Source of the DNA: WHTX01 sp038255145 | GTDB taxonomy: Bacteria; Actinomycetota; Acidimicrobiia; Acidimicrobiales; CAIXPF01 | Length of the DNA: 64,000 nt | Assembly (NCBI GenBank): GCA_038255145.1 | Contig: JBBSLP010000013.1 | Span: 1 to 64,000, forward strand | Direction: 5' to 3' | Shown: positions 9,526 to 16,987 of the stretch, one piece after another | Numbering within the stretch: the first letter of the stretch is position 1 | Layout: each line of letters starts with the position of its first letter | The notes under the pieces: model-generated | Database searches by the model: none | What the model was told of the DNA's origin: nothing | Seen by the model: the letters and a program-made list of their open reading frames with translations, nothing else | Made by a program: the position numbers and the translations under genes

Positions 9526-10710
9526 TCACGAGGAGGGCTGCAACGAGGGCAGGTGGGGACCCATCAGGTCGGCCATGTTGCCCTCGAAGAAGGCGTCGAT
9601 CTCTTCCTCGGTGTTGTGCTCGAGGGTGGAACCGAAGCGCTTGAGCGGGTTGCGGCCACCCTCGACGTGGGGGTAGTCCGACGAGAACAGGCAGGTGTTG
9701 GGCCCGCTCTGGCTGATGACCCAGCCCGTGTCCTCGTGGGGGTAGGGCGTGACCTTGAGCTGGCGTTGCACGTACTCGCTGGGCCGCAGGGACAGGCCCT
9801 TGAGCCGGTCCTCGTTCTTGCGGAAGGCGTCGAAGGCCGAGTCGAGGTAGCGCATCCAGCCCGGCAGCCACGACGCGCCCTGCTCGATGATGCCCCACTG
9901 CAGAGCGGGGAAGCGATCGAGGACGCCGTCGAGGATGAGGGTGGCCATGGTCTGCATGGGGTTGGTGGGGATGGCCATGTAGTCCACCGAGCGGAAGTTC
10001 TCGGCACCACCGTGGAAGTCGGGCACCGGGGGCAGGCCGTTGACGAAGTACTTCGGGCTGAGCAGCTGGCCACCGCCACCCACGTGCATGACGATGGGCA
10101 CCTGGGCCTCGGCCGCCTGGGCCCACACCCGGTCGAGCCCGATGTGGCTGGGGCTGTGGTCCTTGGGGCAGGCCGACGCCACCATGAGGGCTTTGCAGCC
10201 CTCGGCGATGGCCCGGCCCGCCTGCTCCGCCGCGCGGTCGACGTCCATGAGGGCCACGTAGCCCACGGGCAGCAGGCGACGGTCGACGTCGCAGAAGTGG
10301 ACCATGCCCCGGTTGTGGGCGTCGGCCATGGCGTAGGCCAGGTCGACGTCGTCACCGTGCTCGGCCTCGAGCAGCTCCGCCGCGCTGAACGTGGAGAACA
10401 CGAGCTGGCTGGCGAAACCGAGCTGGTCGAGGGCCTCGCTGCGGTGGTCACGCTCGAAGCTGCCCACGGCGAAGTAGTTCTTGCGGATGGTGACCTGCTC
10501 CTCTTCGGAGCGGTACTCATCGTCGAGGTGCAGCGGGCAGGTGCGCTGGGCCCAGTCGATCAGCTCGTTCGGGTCGTCACCGATGGCCGAGATCCCCAGC
10601 TTGGGCAGCCGGTCAGCGAAGCCCTGCGGCGCGTGGTCGCGCAGGAAGTCGGGCAGCTCCATGAGGTGCGAATCGGCGTCGTGGTAGGTGCGACCGGTGG
10701 CGTAGGGCAT
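9526..10710 (-). CDS. Amidohydrolase-superfamily (TIM-barrel) metal-dependent hydrolase
   Basis: 394 residues from ATG 10710, which has GGGGGA six nt upstream; a further upstream start (10740) would add residues that are not domain-like. The N-terminus has DADSHLME, the metal-binding HxD-type segment of the Amidohydro_2 group. Later barrel His/Asp ligands are in MHVGGGGQL and SSDYPHVEGG. The family includes ACMSD-like decarboxylases and hydrolases of aromatic or lactone intermediates, and in actinomycetes often accompanies acyl-CoA genes. It sits between the patatin gene (stop 10742, 31 bp upstream) and the CoA-transferase, all on the minus strand, suggesting one operon. The substrate is not deducible. 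Confidence 0.85.
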   Translation of the reverse strand: MPYATGRTYHDADSHLMELPDFLRDHAPQGFADRLPKLGISAIGDDPNELIDWAQRTCPLHLDDEYRSEEEQVTIRKNYFAVGSFERDHRSEALDQLGFASQLVFSTFSAAELLEAEHGDDVDLAYAMADAHNRGMVHFCDVDRRLLPVGYVALMDVDRAAEQAGRAIAEGCKALMVASACPKDHSPSHIGLDRVWAQAAEAQVPIVMHVGGGGQLLSPKYFVNGLPPVPDFHGGAENFRSVDYMAIPTNPMQTMATLILDGVLDRFPALQWGIIEQGASWLPGWMRYLDSAFDAFRKNEDRLKGLSLRPSEYVQRQLKVTPYPHEDTGWVISQSGPNTCLFSSDYPHVEGGRNPLKRFGSTLEHNTEEEIDAFFEGNMADLMGPHLPSLQPSS

Positions 10711-10741
10711 GCGTCCCCCTGCAGCTGACGAGGGTCGCACC

Positions 10742-13700
10742 TTACCGCTGGGGTCGGGACCGCTCCCCGCTCGGGGGGACCTGGTCGGCGGCGCTGTCCA
10801 TGACCTCGGCGTAGCTGGCCAGGACGGTCAGCGCGGCGGCGGCGCTGGCCACGGCGATGACGGCCCAGGTGCCCAGGGGCCAGCCCAGGTGCTGGAGGTC
10901 GAGCACGACCACGGCCACCGCCACCGCCAGTCCCACCACCACCGGGGTCGGGGGCAGGCCGCGGTCGCCGTCGGTGGCCCATCGGCGCCGGCGGTGGTCC
11001 TGCGTGGCCACCGCGGTGAGGGCCAGCACCGTGGCCACGGCGACCACGGGCGAGACGACGCCCACCCAACCCGGCCACGACCCGTCTTCGGGGGCGAAGG
11101 CGCCCACGGTGCCCACGTAGCTGCCCGCGGTCAGCACCGCGGACAGGGCCGCCCACCGTGGTCGCATCCACGTGGTGCCGATGACGGCCACGACCACGGC
11201 GGTGACGGTGAGGACGACGACCAGCAGGCGGGCATCGGCCCAGCCCAGCCGGACCGAACCCACGGGCCAGCGGGCGATGCCCGCCGCCAACGAGCCCAGG
11301 GCCACGACGGCGATGGCCGGGTACCAGAGCTGGTCCCGGGCCGGGGTCGGGCGCCGTCGCCAGTGGACCCAGCCGGCCGCAGCCGCCGTCACCAGGCCCA
11401 CGTCGACGACGGCCAGGCCCAGGTAGGCGCTCCCCAGCGGGGCCAGGTAGACGAGCAGGGCGCCGGCCCCCAGCAACCCCCCGGTGGCCACCAGCCCGCC
11501 CGGCACCCGGCGCGACGAGCCGTGGGGGGACAGGGCCGCCCACACACCACCCACCACCACCAGGGCCACGGCCGCGGCCAGCGAGGCGACGTGGAGGGGA
11601 CCGAGGAGCTCGGGGGAGCCCAGGCGGGGCCAGAACGTGGCCAGGGCGGCCGCAGCCAGCGCGGTGACGAGCAGGCCGCGACGCAGGGACAGGACCAGGA
11701 ACAAGGCGGCCAGGTACAGGGGCTTGCTGGTGGACAGGGCCCAGCGCGACACCACGGCGGCCACGCCGTCGCCGTCGGGGCGCAGGGCGCCGAAGGCCAC
11801 CAGGCCCAGGCGCATGCCCACCCGCAGGCGACGACGGTCACCCAGGTCGGCGATCCCCTCCAGGCCCACGGCGTAACCGGCCAGGGTGTCCTCGGCCACG
11901 ACGGTGCCCGCCGTAGGGGTCAGCAGGGCCACCGCCGCCAGCTCGCCCGAGGGGTCGGCGGGACCGGCAGCCCCGGGCACGGCGAGGTCGAAGTCGATGG
12001 ACGCCGCCGTCGCGGCGGCGTCGGGTGTCACCACGACGCGGCTGGCCGGGGTGCGGGCCTGCCCGACCCCGTGCCCCGTCGCCGCCACCACGGCCAGCTC
12101 CTCGCCCAGCACCAGGCGTTGGCGTTCGGCCACCACGTGGTCGCGCAGCGCCCCGCAGGCGTGCTCCAGCGCGGCGTCGTCGCCGGCCAGGCCCCGGCGC
12201 AGGACGTCGGCCCGGTCCTCGTCCCAGTCGGCACCGGCCAGTGCGGCGAAGGCGTCCACCGCGGCGTGGGGATCGGCCGCGGCGCGGCGCCGCACCCGTT
12301 GGGGCTCGAGGAAGGCGCCGACGAGGGTGGAGACGGCGTCGAGGCGGCCCCACATCCAGTCGTTGGCCCGCCACCGGGCCGACAGGACGCCGGCGAAGTT
12401 GTGCACACCGTCGCCGCACAACTTGTCCGAGGGGCGCAGGGGGGCATCGGCAGCGACGGTGCCGTCGCCCCTCGGGCCCCGGCCGTCGGGCCGCCGTCGG
12501 GCCAGCAGGGTGGTGAGCTCGCCCTGCAGGGGGGTCGGCGCCCAGCCCGACAGCAACACGAAGTCGACGTCCCCCCACGGGGCCACCCCCACGAGCCGCA
12601 GGGGCACGAGCAGGGCGCCGGTGGTGGCCAGGGTGCCGGCCAGTGCGGCGGCCGGACTGGCTTCGAGCAGGGCGAAGACCCGCTTCAGCGGCTCCTCGGC
12701 CGGCGTGGGCCGTGTCATCGCCGACGTCTTCGCGGGCACCCGGGCCGCCAGGGCCGGTGGTCCACTGGCCAGGGCGGGTGGTCCAGTCGCCAGCGCTGGT
12801 GGTCCACTCGCCAGCGAATGGAGGTCGGTCGCCAGGCCGATGAGCCTGGTCCACAGCACCTCGGTGATGGAGGCCGGCGCCCGGGGCCCGGCGGCGTCCA
12901 GCAGGGTGCCCAACTGCTGGGCCAGGCGGGCCAGGTCGTCATCGTCGTCGAGGGCCGCGGTCACCAGCTCGACGACCTCGGCGGGCACACACGTCGGTCG
13001 CGTCGCCCACGTGGTCGCCGCCCAGCTGTCGAGGTCCTCGCCGATCGTCCCCGCGGGTCCGTTCGTGCCCCCCGCTGCGCTCGGGCCCGTGGTCCGCGTT
13101 GCGGCCCGCTGCACCCACCAGGCGTCCTGTACGGCCTCGACGGCCCGGGCCACGGCCCGCACCCGGTAGGCCGCCCGCTTCACCCCACCGCAGGCCGCGG
13201 TGGCCGCTGCCGGGCGACGCTCCTGGTCACGGGCCCAGGCGATGAGCAGTTCGGCCACGTCGACCACGGGTGCGGTGGTGGCCCAGGGCACCAGGGGTCC
13301 GTCGGGGGCCACGGCGCGTCGCAGGGCACCACGCAGGGCCAGCTCGTCGGCGGGGGGCCAGTCGGCCAGGGGTCGGGTCGGGTTGCCGGAGGGCGTGGCG
13401 GCCGTGGTCCCCGGGCGGTGCAGGGCGGCGAGGATGCGCCCGGCCTCGACGTCGCGGGCCACGGCGTCGAGCTCGGCCCGGCGGGCCCCGCTGACGGCCA
13501 GGCGGCCCTTGCGACCGCTGGTGGCGACCACGTCGGAGAACGCGGTGGCCAGGGCCAGGCGGCGGCGCCGGGCCACATCGTTGAGGCGGGCCAGCTCGTC
13601 GAGGTCGTCGAGCAGGGATTCCTGGTCGGCCCGGGTGGTCACGGTGCGCAGGGCGGTGGCCATGGCCCCGGGGGAGTCCAGCCGTCGCGGTGGCCGTACG

Positions 13701-14857
13701 CCCGTACGGCCGGCGGGGTCGGTGCCCGTGCCCGTGCCCGTGCCCGTGCCCGTGCCCGTCCCGGTGCCGGGTTCGCTGACCGCGGGCGGGCTGGGGTGGA
13801 GGAACACGAGCCAGCGCTCGGTGGGCCCGTCGGCGGGAGCGTCGGCGATGGCGGCCACAGCCGCAGCCACGGGGATGTTGTCGAGCACCCCACCGTCGAT
13901 GACGGGCTGGACCCGGGAGGTGTCGAGGGTGGGGGCCTGGAAGCGCCCGGCGAAGTCGAGCTGGTCGACGGCATCGGCCGCCGCCTGGCGGCCCACGGCG
14001 ATGCCGGCGGGCTCGAAGGCCCCGGGGAAGGACGACGTGGCCCGGGCGGCCATGGCCAGGCGGCCCAGCGCCGCGGCCTGGGCCGCAGCTCGGGCCCCGG
14101 CTCGGGCCGGGGACTGGCTGGACGGCCCGGTGGCGGCGCCCTGGTCGGGGAAGTCCCCGCCGCCGGGACGGTGGCGGAAGCGGAAGGTGGCCGTCGATCG
14201 GCGGTCCTCCACCGTCGTCGTGGGGTTGACCCGCACCCGCACGGTGGCGGGGTCGTAGAGCGTGGCCGTGAGCAACACGTCGAGGCGGTCGACGGCGCCA
14301 CCGTTCCGGCCGGCGCCACCATTCCGGCCGGCAGCGGCCAGCTGGCGCAGGCTGGCCAGGATGGCCGGGTACAGGTAGCCGTCGCCCCGCAGCAGGGAGG
14401 CCGGGCGCAGGGCGTCGCGGTGGCGACCGGCAGCATCGGGGGCCAGGGACTGTTCGGCCCGCCGTCCGGGGGTGGTGGCCCGGGACAGGGCGTCGATGTC
14501 GCCCAGCGTCACCCACAGGTCCCGCAGGGGCGCCAGGTCGGCGTCGTAGGCCTGGGCCGCGGCGTAGAGCACGGCGTTGATGCCACCGGCGCTGGCCCCG
14601 GTGAGCACGTCGACCACGGCCCGCTCGTAACCCAGGAGGGACAACAGCGGCCCGTAGCTGCCCTCGGCCCGGCGCAGGGCGTCGATCTCGCGCACCGCGC
14701 CGCCGATCCACACGGCCAGGCTGACCCCGCCCCGCATGGCCAGGGCCAGGCGTAGCTCCGGGCGGGGTGGCGCCGTCGCCTCGACCCCACTGGGTTCGAC
14801 CTCTCTGGGCTCGGCCTCGATGGGTTCGTCTGCGGCGTCGGCCTGCTCTATCGCCAT
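10742..14857 (-). CDS. Giant membrane-associated patatin-like phospholipase
   Basis: 1371 residues, about three times the usual patatin length. The N-terminal ~330 residues carry the patatin Ser-Asp dyad: a Gly-rich oxyanion loop (RGGVSLAVWIGG), the nucleophile elbow GASAGG with Ser89, and DGGVLDN with Asp321. The middle ~750 residues resemble the extension of DUF3376-type actinobacterial patatins and contain two low-complexity inserts: a Gly-Thr run and three 7-residue ALASGPP-type repeats. The C-terminal ~280 residues are strongly hydrophobic with several likely membrane helices. Expected activity is lipid acyl hydrolysis at the membrane. ATG 14857 has GGGAGG seven nt upstream; 116 bp separate it from DUF35. 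Close spacing to the amidohydrolase suggests co-transcription. Confidence 0.85.
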   Translation of the reverse strand: MAIEQADAADEPIEAEPREVEPSGVEATAPPRPELRLALAMRGGVSLAVWIGGAVREIDALRRAEGSYGPLLSLLGYERAVVDVLTGASAGGINAVLYAAAQAYDADLAPLRDLWVTLGDIDALSRATTPGRRAEQSLAPDAAGRHRDALRPASLLRGDGYLYPAILASLRQLAAAGRNGGAGRNGGAVDRLDVLLTATLYDPATVRVRVNPTTTVEDRRSTATFRFRHRPGGGDFPDQGAATGPSSQSPARAGARAAAQAAALGRLAMAARATSSFPGAFEPAGIAVGRQAAADAVDQLDFAGRFQAPTLDTSRVQPVIDGGVLDNIPVAAAVAAIADAPADGPTERWLVFLHPSPPAVSEPGTGTGTGTGTGTGTGTDPAGRTGVRPPRRLDSPGAMATALRTVTTRADQESLLDDLDELARLNDVARRRRLALATAFSDVVATSGRKGRLAVSGARRAELDAVARDVEAGRILAALHRPGTTAATPSGNPTRPLADWPPADELALRGALRRAVAPDGPLVPWATTAPVVDVAELLIAWARDQERRPAAATAACGGVKRAAYRVRAVARAVEAVQDAWWVQRAATRTTGPSAAGGTNGPAGTIGEDLDSWAATTWATRPTCVPAEVVELVTAALDDDDDLARLAQQLGTLLDAAGPRAPASITEVLWTRLIGLATDLHSLASGPPALATGPPALASGPPALAARVPAKTSAMTRPTPAEEPLKRVFALLEASPAAALAGTLATTGALLVPLRLVGVAPWGDVDFVLLSGWAPTPLQGELTTLLARRRPDGRGPRGDGTVAADAPLRPSDKLCGDGVHNFAGVLSARWRANDWMWGRLDAVSTLVGAFLEPQRVRRRAAADPHAAVDAFAALAGADWDEDRADVLRRGLAGDDAALEHACGALRDHVVAERQRLVLGEELAVVAATGHGVGQARTPASRVVVTPDAAATAASIDFDLAVPGAAGPADPSGELAAVALLTPTAGTVVAEDTLAGYAVGLEGIADLGDRRRLRVGMRLGLVAFGALRPDGDGVAAVVSRWALSTSKPLYLAALFLVLSLRRGLLVTALAAAALATFWPRLGSPELLGPLHVASLAAAVALVVVGGVWAALSPHGSSRRVPGGLVATGGLLGAGALLVYLAPLGSAYLGLAVVDVGLVTAAAAGWVHWRRRPTPARDQLWYPAIAVVALGSLAAGIARWPVGSVRLGWADARLLVVVLTVTAVVVAVIGTTWMRPRWAALSAVLTAGSYVGTVGAFAPEDGSWPGWVGVVSPVVAVATVLALTAVATQDHRRRRWATDGDRGLPPTPVVVGLAVAVAVVVLDLQHLGWPLGTWAVIAVASAAAALTVLASYAEVMDSAADQVPPSGERSRPQR
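12756..12818. repeat. 21-bp tandem repeat inside the patatin gene
   Basis: GGTGGTCC begins at 12756, 12777 and 12798, giving three units of 21 bp that encode seven-residue repeats (Ala-Leu-Ala-Ser/Thr-Gly-Pro-Pro). Copy-number change would keep the reading frame. Confidence 0.75.
13722..13757. repeat. Hexanucleotide microsatellite (GTGCCC)x6 in the patatin gene
   Basis: Six perfect GTGCCC units, followed by an imperfect copy, encode alternating Gly-Thr on the minus strand. Slippage would add or remove Gly-Thr dipeptides without a frameshift. A perfect inverted repeat (GGCCGTAC/GTACGGCC) lies just before it at 13692-13711. Confidence 0.85.
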
Positions 14858-14973
14858 GTGCAACCTCCCGTACCGGTCGCCCGCCCACGCTCGGTCTTCG
14901 GACCGCCAGTGAAGCCGATCGGAGCCGTCGGGGACGGACCGAACGCCGATCCCGCCGTCGGCGGTGAGCGGCC

Positions 14974-15435
14974 TCAGCCCACCAGTCGGTGGCGCAGCAG
15001 GGTGGTGCCGTCCTCGCCGTGGTCGAAGACGGGCTCGACCCGGGCGCCGATGCGCAGGGCACCGGGGTCGGCTCCCGGCACCAGGGCGGCGGGGTCCACG
15101 TCGACCAGGGTCGTGGTGAGCCGGGTACCCTCGTCGAGCTCGACCACGGCCAGCACCTGGGGCACCTCGTCGGCGAAGGCGGGGTGGGTGGCCTGGCGGG
15201 CCACGGTGTAGGTGTAGAGCACCCCGCGGCCCGAGACGGCCTCCCAGCCGAGCTGGTCGGACAGGCACACGGGGCAGCGCACCCGGGGGTAGAAGATCCA
15301 GGCGCCACAGTGGCCGCAGTGCTGCAGGCGCACCTGTTCCTGGGCCAGGCCGTCCCAGTAGGGCCGGGTGGTGTCGATGGGGTGGGGGCGGGGCTTGGGC
15401 TCGGCGCCGGTGTTCGTCGGGGCGGGAGTGGTCAT
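14974..15435 (-). CDS. DUF35 / Zn-ribbon OB-fold protein (acyl-CoA-associated)
   Basis: 153 residues. A zinc ribbon at about residues 39-57 is formed by CGHC and CPVC pairs, followed by the OB-fold domain with the family motif GRGVLYTYT. Such proteins act as partners of thiolase-like enzymes in lipid and sterol side-chain catabolism, where the ribbon and OB fold help bind CoA or build a heteromeric enzyme. The gene starts 3 bp after the thiolase stop on the same strand, the usual pairing, so the two products very probably form a complex. Confidence 0.9.
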   Translation of the reverse strand: MTTPAPTNTGAEPKPRPHPIDTTRPYWDGLAQEQVRLQHCGHCGAWIFYPRVRCPVCLSDQLGWEAVSGRGVLYTYTVARQATHPAFADEVPQVLAVVELDEGTRLTTTLVDVDPAALVPGADPGALRIGARVEPVFDHGEDGTTLLRHRLVG

Positions 15436-15438
15436 GGC

Positions 15439-16641
15439 TCAGGCCCCCCGCAGCAGGACGGCGGTCTGCTCGGACATGATGCCGCCGGTGCCCGAGATGT
15501 AGGCCACGTCGCAGTCGCGCACCTGGCGGGCGCCCTCCTGACCCCGAACCTGGCGTACTCCCTCGATGAGCTGGGTGAATCCGCCGGCCATGCCCGTCTG
15601 GCCGAAGCCGAGCTGGCCACCGTGGGTGTTGGTGGGGAAGTCGCCGCCCACGGTCAGGTCCCGGTCGCGGACGAAGGCCATGCCCTCGCCCTTGCCGCAG
15701 AAGCCCGAGTCCTCGATGGAGAGGAGCACGGTGATGGTGTAGCAGTCGTAGAGCTCGACCACGTCGACGTCGGCCCGGGACAGGCCCGACATGGCGAAGG
15801 CCCGGTCGGCCGCAGGGCCGATGGGGGTGCGCAGCAGGTCGGGGGCGTAGGTGGGGGTCTTGTGGGCCAGGTGCTCGCCGAACCCGACGACGTGGGCGGG
15901 GCGGTGGCGACTGCGGCTCTGGCGGATCTTGTCGGCCGAGGCCACGACCACGGCGGCCCCCCCGGCGCAGGGCATCACGATCTCGAGCACGTGCAGGGGG
16001 TCGGCCACGATCTTGGAGGCGAGCACGTCCTCGATGGTGATGGGCACGTCGCGGAACACGGCGTCGGGGTGCAGGGTGGCGTTGGCCCGCTGGTCGGCGG
16101 CGATCTTGGCCGTGGCCCGGGGGTCGTAGCCGAACTCGGCCCCGTAGCGGTTGGCGATCATGGCGTACCCGCCGTTCTGGGCCAGGTTGCCGTAGGGGAT
16201 GTCGAACTCGGCCTGGGGGGAGCCGATGATGCTCGAGGAGGCGCCGAAGGGCGACCACGCCCGGGGCATGCCCGGCGGGAGCGACGGCGTGGGCCGGGCC
16301 GGGCACGCGCAGACGACGACGTCGCACAGGCCCAGCTCGATGGCCGCCGCCGCCCGCCACACCATGCCCACGGGGGTGGCCCCGCCCAGGTCGACCCGCT
16401 CGGCGAAGTCGACCTGCCAACCCAGGTACTCGGCGATGGTGGAGGGCACGAACATGTCCGACTCGCGGATGTTGGCGCAGACCAGGCCGTTGACGTCACG
16501 GCTGTCGAGGCCGGCGTCCTCCAGGGCCAGCGCGGCCAGGTCGGCCCACTGCTCCAACATGTGCCGCCGCTCCCCCCGGTACTTGCGCTCCGGTGGGTAC
16601 TCGGCCACGCCGACGACGGCGGCCCTGCCTGTCACAGCCAT
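15439..16641 (-). CDS. Thiolase-like acetyl-CoA acetyltransferase (SCP-x/lipid-transfer type)
   Basis: 400 residues from ATG 16641, with the N-terminal AVVGVAEYPP strand typical of SCP2-thiolase proteins. The nucleophilic-Cys region reads VCACPARP, and the C-terminal GGQLGFGQTGMAGG and CDVAYISGTGG stretches match the thiolase-like fold. These enzymes, paired with DUF35 proteins, act in retro-aldol or thiolytic steps of sterol and branched-chain acyl-CoA degradation. The frame stays open to 16848, but the added 69 residues are not thiolase-like. ATG 16641 is supported by a TAGGTT box on the minus strand ending 8 nt upstream, implying a leaderless transcript. It leads the block thiolase-DUF35-patatin-amidohydrolase-transferase. 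Confidence 0.86.
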   Translation of the reverse strand: MAVTGRAAVVGVAEYPPERKYRGERRHMLEQWADLAALALEDAGLDSRDVNGLVCANIRESDMFVPSTIAEYLGWQVDFAERVDLGGATPVGMVWRAAAAIELGLCDVVVCACPARPTPSLPPGMPRAWSPFGASSSIIGSPQAEFDIPYGNLAQNGGYAMIANRYGAEFGYDPRATAKIAADQRANATLHPDAVFRDVPITIEDVLASKIVADPLHVLEIVMPCAGGAAVVVASADKIRQSRSRHRPAHVVGFGEHLAHKTPTYAPDLLRTPIGPAADRAFAMSGLSRADVDVVELYDCYTITVLLSIEDSGFCGKGEGMAFVRDRDLTVGGDFPTNTHGGQLGFGQTGMAGGFTQLIEGVRQVRGQEGARQVRDCDVAYISGTGGIMSEQTAVLLRGA

Positions 16642-16649
16642 GGCCGCGG

Positions 16650-16655
16650 AACCTA
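16650..16655 (-). promoter_or_regulatory. Minus-strand -10 box TAGGTT, leaderless thiolase promoter
   Basis: TAGGTT is followed by 8 nt and the ATG at 16641, placing the transcription start at or next to the start codon. No convincing -35 element is visible. Confidence 0.5.
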
Positions 16656-16810
16656 GCCGCGGTGGGGCGGAGGTGCCCCTGCGTGGCCTGGCCGTCTGGG
16701 CGCGCTGGCAACCGCCCACGAGCGCCGGCGCGCCCCAAGCGGGGCAGGCGCCACCCGAGTCGACCGGGTGCGGTCGAGAGCCCACCCGCCGTGACCTGGG
16801 CCCGCGGTAC

Positions 16811-16829
16811 TCGATTCGATGTCGATTCG
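16811..16829. promoter_or_regulatory. CGATTCG 11-bp-period direct repeat, copy A
   Basis: TCGATTCGATGTCGATTCG: two CGATTCG heptamers separated by four bases (11-bp period). It lies in the 346-bp gap (16642-16987) between the CoA-transferase stop and the thiolase start. The 30 bp before it match the segment before copy C (42331-42360) at 23 of 30 positions. That gap otherwise holds copy B and the thiolase promoter, with no ORF I can support. Confidence 0.65.
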
Positions 16830-16852
16830 CTCGGGTGACCTTCGCCACACAG

Positions 16853-16871
16853 GCGATTCGTCGTCGATTCG
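16853..16871. promoter_or_regulatory. CGATTCG 11-bp-period direct repeat, copy B
   Basis: GCGATTCGTCGTCGATTCG, starting 42 bp after copy A (about four helical turns), so the two copies face the same side of the helix. Confidence 0.65.
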
Positions 16872-16987
16872 CCCGTCGCTGACCGGCAGCCCTCTCGATG
16901 CGGTCGTCGCCGCCAGCGGCAAGGGCTGCACCGGGACGCGATCCGACAGCGACACCTCGGCGCCGAGACCCCGGGGGCCGCCGGGCC

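Noticed and set aside
10709..14755. A 1348-codon plus-strand open frame opposite the patatin gene
   Set aside because: Gly/Gln/Arg-rich composition typical of an antisense shadow; the minus-strand product has the Ser-Asp dyad and a good ribosome-binding site.
14858..16420. One continuous minus-strand frame joining the patatin gene to upstream DNA, suggesting a 1892-residue fusion
   Set aside because: The upstream part overlaps the DUF35 and thiolase genes in other frames and is not protein-like. ATG 14857 with GGGAGG is the real start.
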